A stretch of 64,000 nucleotides of DNA from Hymenolepis diminuta (taxonomy: Eukaryota; Platyhelminthes; Cestoda; Cyclophyllidea; Hymenolepididae), in contig CAADRB010000016.1 of NCBI GenBank assembly GCA_900708905.1, positions 1,307,000-1,370,999 of the forward strand, in the 5' to 3' direction. Made by a program: the position numbers and the translations under genes. Of the stretch, positions 38,470-50,400 are shown one piece after another (position 1 is the first letter of the stretch; every line of letters begins with the position of its first letter). The notes under the pieces were generated by a model. That model had not been told where the DNA came from. It made no database searches and worked only from the letters and a program-made list of their open reading frames with translations.

Positions 38470-41400
38470 ATGCCCGTAACAGAGGGCGAGAAATTGTTAG
38501 AGCGTACAATTGTTGGTATGGAGCAGCAAAAGCAAGCTGTCAAAGCATATTTTGTAAGAGATACTTATTTCATCATTTTGCCTTCTTCAGGATGGTGGAG
38601 CTAATATGGATGGGCTTCATTGTTGTGCTAGTGCTCTCCGCAGTCTACGAACATCTGGTCTCTCTCCTAAAGCTTACTACGAATTATGTAAGACAATATT
38701 TAATTTTATGTGTCTTTAGATATCAAGGCCGTGGAAGTCCTGAATATGGTTGATGTCTATCTCACTGACGAGTTTCGACAAGGAAATTGTATTCCTCATC
38801 TTTATGAGATGGTGCAGTATTTTTCCAATGTTCTTCCTCGTCTGTATGTCTTTTTTTATTCTTTCTTAATAAGTATAAATTGCGCATTGCTAATGTATGC
38901 AATTCACTTTCAGATATCTTCTGATCACTGTCGGTGTTGTATATATGCGAGTCGGTGAACTTCCTATTCGGGAAATTTTGCGGGACTTGGTGGAAATGTG
39001 CCGAGGAGTACAACATCCACTACGTGGTCTTTTTCTTCGAAACTTCCTTTTAACTTCAATTCCGCCCAATCTGCTCCCTGATACTTTGCCACCCGATATG
39101 GTAAGCAATGATTCTTTAAGTGATAATTGATAACTTCTTTAAATGAAAGCAAGATATGTCGATGACTGTGATTCATCTTAATTTTTAAATGTTATAATTA
39201 TTTGCGATCCTAATTTTTGCAAATCTGACATACAGGACCTTAACTATATGCCTTTAGTTTAGTTTCCACCCATCTCTCAATCGTTCAAGTTTTACATTTG
39301 GCTCGCATTCGGACCCTTGTCGTTAGATGAGCTAGATACGTTTCCGACAGTTACAGCTTAAAAACGTAATAGTGATCTTATGTCATCGAGCCTTGTTTAT
39401 GTTAACGTAGTTACTTCTAATTGTTTATTGTTTAGTGTCAAGTTTGGCTCTGAAATATGGGAAAATATCTTGCTTTGGCCAATCGATCATGTCTTCTACA
39501 CGTTTCATTTCATTATAGTCACTTTAGTTAGTCGGTTTTACTGCATTCTGTGCCAATGGCGTTGTGGTCAATGTGTGCGTCTGCCAATGAGTGGATTATC
39601 AAATTGTCTTCATCAAAGATTTAGTCAATGAGAAGATGACAGAATTCAATTTTTTTAGTCAAGTATTGTTTCGTCGGTATTACTTTACCCAAAATAATTA
39701 TTGGGTTAATGTGTACGTCCACCGAGTCAGAGGTTATGAGGTCGATGCTGATTGGTCCTCTATAGGTGATGCGAATGGCCATCCTAATGGTTAATTGAGG
39801 TCAACATGAGGGTTGTTAGAATGCAAATGTCCGAAAACAGTAGCTCTGGATTAATTCTCTTCCCAAGTTGTGTTGTTAGCACTTGTTTTAATGGGCTTAG
39901 GAAATTTTCTGCATAAATTTATGTATGAGGATTTAAGCTTATTTATAAGTTTAATAATAGTAACAATTTTTATCGCATAACAAAATAGCAGAAACCAATA
40001 TGAGGACGTAAACGTCTTTATTAGAAAGAGCAAGAAAGGTAGAAAGCGGTAAAAAGATTAATTCAATTCAAGTTTACAGTTAACAATTAGCCACATCGAC
40101 TTTAATAAATACTGAGATGGTGTTGAAGTTAGACCATTTACGTGGATAGTTTTAGTGTTAAAATTGGGCTGGATATTTAGTATATCGGACATAGGTCAGA
40201 AGGGCAAAGTGGGTGAATTTAATGTAATATCTTAATGTTTGTCCTTTTGGCGTTTTACGCCTTTAGTTTTTGACGTTAGCGCGTCCGAGCAAAACCAGTG
40301 ACGAATGTGAATAAACTACTCTTCTAAAGCTTTATAAATTATTTCTTTCCTCAAACACAAATGCTGGAAGAGGTGTTCCATCAATGTTTTTGGGCCCCAA
40401 ATATTGTTCGTATTTACTGTCTTTGCTTCATCGACATAAGTTGGACAGTTTATAAGCCGGTCCAACACATATCTTAGATACTTCGGTTAGAAACTCGCAT
40501 TATACTGCCCCTCTTGATTTTGTCGTTCATTGGATGTGCTCCGCATCTAGCTCACTCTTTTCTGTCTAAGCTATGCAGATGAATTACTATGCATAGCTTA
40601 GACCGGTGTATGGATTTGGCGTAGTTACATCTTTTGATTGATGTTAAGGTTCACAATGCCGTATCAAATCATTGACCTTTGATTTTGTAGATGTACTTGG
40701 TGATCTCTTCCACAGGTACACGGATAGCCATGTCAGATAACCTTATAAATTATGGATTTATATAATTCCCGTGCCAAATTTCTCGCTTAGAAATAAAATA
40801 ATCTCAGTCTCAGTCAGTTATATTCGTTGATTTTCCGGATGGATATAGCTAGTATAGTTGAGCTTGGATAGGTTATGGGCGGAAAATTTAAGTTGTGACT
40901 TTGAAAGTGTGGTATTTAAATTATTAAGTAGTTGATTTGCCACATCGTGTTTTCGGGAGCATTCCATTTAGTTTTGTATTGCATTTTGATGTCGATTCGT
41001 ATCCTAAGCTCATTTTGGAAGGTGTTTATAACACATGGCTTGGGTATAGAGATAGTTGCTTTTAGATTTGCTCTTATGAGTAGCTCGCATTCTAAAATAT
41101 CTCTCGTTTACCAGAATGAACCATCTACATTATTGGTTAAATATAGATGAAGATCGGTCTCATGACATCGGACTTAATCGACGTACATTTTGAACACTGC
41201 AACACGGGATTAGTTAGTATTTCGTGTGATCTATCCGAATAGCTTTTTATACTTCTTTTGATCCCAATTCTGTATGATAATCCATACGTAATCGTGCTGT
41301 TACGATCCTCATTGTCATATTACGGTAAGCCTCACATACCTGAGTGTTCATACATTTAACTTAAAATGAAGGTCATTTGAAAAGCAAATCATTAACCACC

Positions 41401-44400
41401 TAAAGCCTTTCACGCATATAATTGTACAGATGCAGAATATTACCGGATAATAAACATGAAAGCATCAGTCAGTAGTCTCTCACTGTTAAGAGCTCCTACT
41501 CTCGAAATGCAGTGTGATTATACCCTTTGAAATGTGTCTGGAGATCAGTACTATTCATTAACCGATCTTCATGTGTAAATAATTCACCGGACTTATTTTA
41601 CAGCCTTCCATGGATATACATACGCATATAATCCCTTTACTGTCTAGTCTACAAAGTTAGGCCACTAGTTTGAACCCCATCGATAGCCAGTCAGTGAGAA
41701 AAATGACTAACCCTGCTGGTGTTAGGTTTGGCTAATAGGGGAAGTGATAGAATTCGAATTTCTCACTATGGAAGGTCCATTATGTTAATTCTCTACTCAT
41801 GACGAGTGATGGAAAACGCTTCCCTAAATGGACTTGAAAGTTAATTTCTTATTAACTGATTTAACTTCTGAGCCATCTATACCAAACAGAGTCACTAGAG
41901 ATCCATATCCGATATAATAAATTGCATTTTCCTTTAGGGTGCTGAAGAGGCAGAAGGTGTAAATGGGTCTCCCACTCAGGTCGATGTTGCCCAAGGCAAA
42001 GAGAACGCTGCTGGCACCACTAAAACCAGCCAACCCGATTCATCAGCAGACGTGCTAGACAGCATTAACTTCATTCTTCTCAACTTTGCGGAAATGAACA
42101 AATTGTGGGTCCGTATGCAACATCAGGGTCACACAAGGGAACGAGAACGTCGTGAACAGGAGCGTCGAGATCTTCGTGTTTTGGTTGGAGCTAATCTTCA
42201 TCGTCTGTCACAATTGTCCTCCATTACACCTCGTCTCTATCGCTTGGTAAGTGAAATGAATATCTCACAACTATCAGGTTTTAACAGAAGTTCTGTACAC
42301 TTTTAAAATTTGAATTAAAGTGAAAATTTTGTTAAAAATACCTTTATTTAGTGTTCAACATAGTCACCATTTTTATTAATTACATCTTCCCATCTTACCA
42401 TAAGCTTTCTCATTCCTTCTTCATAGAATTTAGCCAGTTTGGACCCAAAAAAGAAACTAGTTTCATTTCTACCTCTCATCTTGAGGTAAGCCTTTCCAAT
42501 GATTCTGTAAGCTCCTGAAAAGATGAAAATGGGTTGGTGTAAGATCGGGAGAATATGGGGGGTGATGCATGACTTCCCAGGCAAATTCCTCAACGAGATT
42601 TTTGATTGCTCTTGAAGTGTGGGATCTGGCATTGTCATGGTGCAGAATCACTCCTTTTCGATTCATCAAAGAAGACCATTTTTCCTGCCTTCAATTGACT
42701 GCTTTTAAACGAGTTAGCTGCTGACAGTAAACTTCAGATGTTATTGTTCCATTGTCACCCACCAGTTCATGATAAACAATTCCCTTCAAATCCCACCAAA
42801 CACACAAAAGAATATTTTTCGGGTGCAGTTCACTTCTCCGTTTGGAAATGGATTTGTCTTTGAACCACGACTTAGCCGTTGTCTTTTGTGATTAACATTG
42901 TTGTAAAGGATCCACTTCTCGTCGGTGTCAGTTATGATTTGGTCTAGAAAAGGTGCCTGAAGCTCACCAGAACGCAGTGAAACACAACAGGTCACACGCT
43001 GTTGCTTGTTGATTTCTGACAAATCATGTGGGGAGACCCATTTCCCAACCTATGAGACTTTACCAAGTCTTTTCATTTCCCTATATATGATCATGTGGCT
43101 AACGTTAAAGGTTTTGCTTAGATCTCTAGTAGTACAGTTTGGATTTGCATCAATGGCAACTTCCAATTGCTCAGAATTGAGTTTTTTGAGCATCCTGCTC
43201 TCGGTTCATCATTCAGACTGAAGTCTTTTCATCCACAACATCATTTCTATAAGTGTCTGAGTGTTTTTGCTGCTCAGCTTGCCTTATTTCCTTTATGAAA
43301 TTCAAACAGTAAAATATGCTTGATATACTCTTTATTTGGAGTGTGCATTAGGTCTAGAAATAGTTATCAATAACGAAAATTATTACACAATCTGAAAGAA
43401 GAAATACTATTTTATTAATTACCATAGATAAGCATACTTCATTAGCAAGCTAAATTGATGTTATCGTTCCCTAGACGCATAGCTCAAAAATTGGAAAGAA
43501 CTTCTGTTGCAACCTGATACTTATGCTTTGTAAGTGAAACCCTATTTTTTGCCTTTTTAGCACATTCTTCCGAGCATTCTAACTCAAGTTATTGAGTGTC
43601 GGGATGTGATTGCTCAAGAATATCTTATGGACGTTATTGTTCAGGTGAGTAGCTTATATCTGCTCTCATGCTTTCTTTGAATTTCTTTTTTACTTAGTCG
43701 GGTTTTTTGCCTTGCTTTTTAGACATTCCCTGATGATTTTCATGCTGCTACTCTACCGCAATTGCTGCAGGCTTGTGAACATCTTCAACCGGCCGTTAAA
43801 CTCAAACCGATTATATCGAGTCTTGTGGAAAGGTAATTTATATTTTGGACCCTCTGTACTTAAGACTTTCATGAGTGGAGTTATTTAAGGCGTTCAGTTC
43901 GGCTTGAATTTTATTTTAGAGGCGATTTTAGGGCAAATACACTATATTTGTTTTGTTGAACGAAGATATACATTTATTGGTGTCAGAGTTACAACTCGGA
44001 CAGAGGGATGTAACTGAGGAGAGCGGAGGTGAAATGTACAGATTTTGCTCTTAAGAAACTTTCATCATTCGAAGCATTTGGGAATAATTCCAATTGCAAT
44101 TTCCTTAAATACCGATTTGGAGAGCCAGTTTTTATTTGCTGAATATTAAATTAAACCCCTTTTCTGAAATCGGATAGACGTGAAAACTTGGGTGATGACA
44201 TGGCGTCTGTTTTCACAGCTATAGTCTGCATGAGAAAATAATAATAATGGCTTTTACAAATAGGTTAAATCCTTTTCTGATTAATTTTTGTTGTTGTCGA
44301 AGTTTGAACCTCTCAATGATCTTGATTAAACTGCTGATGAACCACTTCATGTTCCTTTACAATATCAAGTAGATGAATCTTAATTGATTTAATTTACTTT

Positions 44401-47400
44401 ATCTAACCAAAGCTAACTTGCAGTAGACAATTTGAAGTAATAAGATTTGAATCATACTCGATTACATGCTTGAGATCCTTGCTACAGAGAAAATTTAGCA
44501 AGTGTGGCATTGTTTCATGAATGTCTTATATTTCTTCGTAACTTGCAGTAAATTGTCAAGGGGGTTAGGTGAGAGCTAATTATACTAGGAATCACAGAGT
44601 ATAGCTGGTCTATTGCCCCTCTAACTTCTTTCGATTCTCATCACACAAGTAGAAAGGGGAGACTGTTGGTTGGAGAACTCTGTTCAAAACGGAAAACTCA
44701 GGTGGGTGAGAGGGACTATGTTCGTGTATGAATATACGAAGTTGTTTGAATGAATTAGGGTGTACGGAGTTGATCCTTGGTAATAGTTTTATTCCCAACG
44801 CGTTGTGGAAGGGTTAGCTTGAATGGATTGACTGAGAGGTTGATGACAATGGCACCTCCAGTGCAATGTGGAAAGTCAGCTTACATGTCAATCAACTGAG
44901 TTCCTAGTCGCGGTGGAGTACGTTGGTATGTGGTCACACCAAAAATATTGGTGATTTTTGCATTTTTGGAAGATCAAATTCGAACGGGTTTTATAAGAGC
45001 GGTTGTGGTATATTCTTCCCTGCCAACATGTTAATAAAAAAACATAGTTCTTAAATATACTTTCTAAAAGAATCTTCTCTAATAAATGGCCTCTTTGTTG
45101 TCAATTTCAGACTGCTGCGCTACGTTTCTGAGGAGGAAAACGGCAGTGGTGAAGTCCTTTTCCGATCGCTGTCCGTTGAACTCGGTGAACTAGCCCATCG
45201 TCGTGGTGAGCTCTACTCAGCAACTTCTCCAGTCACTGTTGCAGACGCTCGAATTGGCCTTCCTCCAGAAGATGTTCCTGGCCTCTTTGCTCCCTTGCTC
45301 TCCATGGCTATTGCTCTCCCTGAATCTATTCGAACTAATCAGGTGAATGCTGTCCTACTATCGGCGGCTACTGCATTGGAAACGCTTTCTTCTTCGACTG
45401 TTAGGTGAGTTACATTTTCAAGCATCCATCCACTGAGGGTGTACCTAGAGTCACTAGTGAGGGATACAGACCAAGCATCCTGGACGTAGCAATAATTAGC
45501 ATTACTAGTAGTAGAAGACGTTATAAGGTAGACGTCTGCGCAGCAGCTAACTATTCTTAAATGTGAATTATAGTATCACGATACGTCTTAACCATTTAAG
45601 GATAACTAAGCATGTATATAGTAGAATAAGGCAGTAAAGATGGAAATTAGAATTAAACGCATATTGTATAGACGTGAAGGGTGACATAAATATGTGTATG
45701 AATGATGTAATGCAGGGCAACAATCGGGTGGGGCATCACAGATACCTTTCGCAAAAGGTATAGGCTAGTGGCTTCGCTTGAAGTTACCACTATATCTAAA
45801 ATCGCAACCCAAAGCTAAGACGAAAGAAGAGGGTAAGATTTTTCTGAAGCTCTCTGTGAAAGTACCACACTCGGTAGCCGATTGTTAAAGATGGCCAATG
45901 GACAAAAGGCATTGTCTCCAGCCATTTCTGAGGGACTCAGCGATGGTCTCCAATTTTCAGTTTTCTGGTTCAGGACTTTCGAGAAATATTCAGGCAGCAT
46001 CATTAAATCGTCCTGCTGTTCTATTCAGATTTATGTCTGAAAACTCTCCTGTTTTTTCACAATGTTAATTCTCTTCAATTAATGATTGAAAGTCACTTCT
46101 AAAATATTACTTCAAAACATTAAAGGTATTTGAAATCTGTTTCAAATATTTCAAAATTCATTTCAATGCTGCGTTGCCACTGTTACAAGCAAGACTATTA
46201 CCGAGGTCAAGCCAGTTAGACACTAACGAATATGATTCATCTTTACCTTAAGATATCTATCGTATCGCTCACTTGTATAATTTAGGCTGTCCACTGAGGT
46301 ATACTATGGCCGCAGTTGAATCGTAAAGCCATATGGAAAAGACCTGTGGCTCAAACAAATGCTTCGTTTTCAACACCAAGAAAGTAGAGCTGTTCTTATA
46401 CAGCTTGAGTTACGGTATCGATTTGATTTTCCAGATGTAAATATCGAAGAATAAAAATAGAAAGTCCAAGAGTCCAAAGAATGAATTCCGTTTACAGTTC
46501 GATTCTATCTTTTCCCGTTTTGGGTTCTGTTGTAATCTGCTCTTCTCTATAGGATACCGTAACTGACTCTTAGATTCCCTAAGACATTGCACTATTTACA
46601 AACACGACCCGATAACACCACAGCACAAAACGACCCAAACCACTGTTTCAATACAAGATGCACGTTTTCATACCGATAGGTCGATTTATATTAGGTGCCA
46701 TTTACAACCGTAATGTAAATAATTCGTTCAAATAAAAGAGAATTAAAGGTGGAAAATAGAGAATCTTATATATAAGAATTATGTTGGGATAAATATTATT
46801 TTCTTATATGTAACAGGTTCTTACTTTGTGTCTCGCTTGATTGTCACTTATGTTATCTTCTTTCCTGTTCTTATCTGCTAGTAATGCTAAACCATCATTT
46901 TTAACATATTATCTGTAAAAATTGGAAACTGTCTTTTAAATATTGCTCAATAATGAGAGTACATTGTTTTTCTGAATAGTACCTCATTTTTAATAATCTC
47001 AAATACTAGAAATGTGTATTAAATTAAATTTTCAAGGCCTTTGAGGGAAGTGTTAACAGCACTCGGGAAGATATTCTAGAGTTGTTCTTTTGAGAAACTC
47101 ATATCCTACCATCCCCCATGTTTATTGGCACTAACCAAAAGGGATGACCATCCACACCACTGAATGTATGCCGATGAGCATTAATCTCGTAGCCTGCGGC
47201 TGGGCGGATATATAGGTTGACCACTGTACCATTGTTAAACTTTATTTTTATATCGCTTCACTCCAGCAATTGTTAGTTTACTCATCCTTCGACTAATAAC
47301 ATACGTAGATGCGTTTGCGTATCCCATTGCGCAGACATTTTTCAAATAGCCATGTTAAATTTCGTATTGCAAACTAGCTCCCATGCAGACGTTCTCTTTG

Positions 47401-50400
47401 CAATGAAATCATAACTAACTGTTACTGGGTACGGCATCCGTCGAGTCACTTGCATTAGTAGGTAAGTACGTAGATTGCTAGAAAGCCATCTCAATAGTCA
47501 TTCAAAGAATGCATCCGGTGGTAATATCATATCATATCAAGATTGCTACCGAGCAAAGATCAGTTGATGACTGTTGATTGGTGTCTTCAAGTTTGTTTAA
47601 ATATTAATTCTTCATTTTTCCAGACTTAAGATCTTCTCTTTTCTACCTGCAGAATTCAAGGGGGTTCAATACTCTCCCGAGAGCTACTAGGCCTTCTTTA
47701 CTTGCCACTATACGGTTCCGGTGGTCCACCAAGACTTTTATCCTCCACTGAATGTGCAACGCTCTCCATTTTCTCCTCAGGAGTTCCGAATCCGCCTCCC
47801 GTCGAAGATCATGAGAAGGATTCAGGCCGCCTTGGATGTCTATCAACCCTCCTGAGTCTTTCTGGTTTGCGAAAACTCTGTGCCCTGCTTGATGTAGCTG
47901 CTCGGCGTCGTTTCGCATCCCTCTTCATCTCTCGAGCTGTGGAACGGTCTTCCACTGATCCGGAGAGTCAACGAATCACTACAGATAGCGATTTGGATGC
48001 TCTCTGTGAAGTGATTGGTGTGTTGATTGATAGGCAAGATATGGAATCGTCGGTTACGAGTTCTAATTCGGATGATACTACTGAAGAGTTGTCCCTCCTG
48101 GCAGCTTCGATTCAGCTGATTGGAAAGTGTGATGATGAGGCTATGGAGGAGAAGTTGGCTCTGTTGAGTAAGATGAGAAAACGGCTGGCAACTGGCGGTG
48201 CAATGGTTATTAAGGCTACCTTCCCTACTCTTGTTTTTGAGGTATGTCTAGCCTATTTTTAATTTGTTGAATCTACCCTTTTTCAGGTTTCGTAGAGATA
48301 TTCGGTTTTGAACTGTTTTTGAAGTTAAAAAGATTTTGGAGCGGGCTATGATTCAGTAGTATTAGTAGATGGAGAGTGGCTGTGAGAAAACTTCTAAACC
48401 TGAACTTACTAGTCTGTATTGTTAGAAATCGAATAATCCTTAAATATTCTAAGGATTAATGGGAGTTAGCCTGGGAACGAGTAGGACGGAGCAGCGTGTG
48501 GTATGAAAATCTGGACCTGCACCATCTATTTAGCTTGTGTCTCTTTCATTCGACACAAATGATCATATGTATCGCGCTGTCTTAAATGTAATTTCTTGAT
48601 ATTTAATTCCTTCTAGTCCTCCAAAGTCGTTTAAAAACTATTGAAGCTACAGTTCAAGTGCACTTTCACTAATTCACCGATTTCTTATTCTCTCACTGCA
48701 TGAACATATTCACGCTTCATATTTTGCAATGATCTCATCGAATTTAGACAGTTTCTTTGAGTTTTTCTGCTGTGCCCTAAATAATGACTTTTGTGGGTCA
48801 AAATCTTCAGAAGATAGTAGAAAGCTGTCCCAAGGTTGGCACAAATAATTGAATTTGAACGTGCAGTGTTGAACTGGAGTAATTTAATATTTGGCTATGG
48901 AAAGTACGTTGGTCAACTTACACGTCTATGTAGTCGGAAGTTATTGACATACATCCAGTAGTGTGGGTAACCGACGACTCTGGTTAATGCTAGTCAACAA
49001 GAGGGGGGGTAGAATGAGAGTTCCTCGTAAGAGCTACTCCAGCATACTTTCTCTCTTCCCAAGTCGGGTGTTGTCAACCCTTTCCATAACGAGTTTAGTA
49101 AAGTTCAGTCTATCTTGAATTACCTAGACGTATCATTTGAATCTATCTATTTTGAGTGTCGTACTATTGTGAAGTCATCAATGGCGGGTAGAGAAAATCA
49201 CCAAGCTGTCTTCCGAGCCTCTGTGAACTTAAGAGGTAGAGGTAGTAGCCTAAACTATCGTATTGGGGAGGCTTTTACAGCTAATAAACTGAAATAACGT
49301 ATGAATAGGACAGCATAGGAAATGGACAACCTGAAAGAAAAATGATAAATAATGTAAGGGTATTAAAGCCGAATGATAAGCAGAATATTTAGGAGGCACA
49401 AGACTGCGATAAATCGGTAAGCGATTTATAGGAATAGTTAAAAGTAGGTCATTAAAGCTATTCTATATCCCTTCTTGCAGGTAACGCAACTTCTCTCCCG
49501 CTGCACCACAGAAGAGCTCTCCGAACGTCTCATTGCCTTCTGCCATCAATCCAACACCAAGTTGATCGCCAACAACGCCGCCGATATTGCACTGCGTCTC
49601 TTCCTCCACTGTACCCTCGTGATCACTCATTCCGAATCCGCGCTTTCAGCTGAACGCGCTTCCCTCTTCGCCTACGAGTTCTTCTCTCAAGCCTTCACTC
49701 TCTTCGAACAGGGACAACAATTGGGTGATGCACGGTGTCAATTCGCTGCGTTTGAGGCCCTGGTGTCCACATTGGTGCATGCGTCACCACGGTGTCACTT
49801 ACTGGATGGCACGGAGGCTGTGTTGAGGACCCAGGTGTCTAGAGCGGCTACCACACTTCTGTTATTGAGGGCGGATCAAAGTAGGGCTGTGGCGATCTCT
49901 GGACAGCTTTTTTTGCCTAATCCTTCGAGTGAAGTGAAGGAGGGGACACCGGTTGATTCTGAAGTATGTTCGGAGTATGCCTGCTTGATATTGGGGAGTA
50001 TATTGATGGCTTATGTAGGATGTGTGGTCTTAAACAGTATTTATCAATGAACATCTTATTGAATATAATGACGTATAATGGAAGGTCATGAAGGTTTATA
50101 GGAGTGTGGTAGATAGAAAGATGAAAAGATCTTCCCAAAACCTTTATGAAATTGTTCACAACACTTCACTGAGGTAGAGGGAAGTTTCCTAGAGCCTCCC
50201 TCATAGGAAACTCGCATTCTACCATACCTTTTGTTGATCAGAATTAACCAGGGCGATTGGTCATCCACACCACTGGATATATACCGATGAGCACTGATCT
50301 CGTGGCCTCTGATCTGATAGACGTGCATGTTGACCCTCTGCGTCATCAGAAAATTCTCGAATTCATTTTTATGTTATTTATATTATATAATATTAATAAA

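Noticed and set aside
42348..43022. Several separate minus-strand genes in VPS35 intron 5
   Set aside because: They are frame-shifted pieces of one mariner transposase, not independent genes.
47624..47652. Earlier acceptor for VPS35 exon 9 (tttttccag)
   Set aside because: The frame from this site reaches a stop within about 20 codons, while the CTGCAG site 24 bases later continues the VPS35 alignment.
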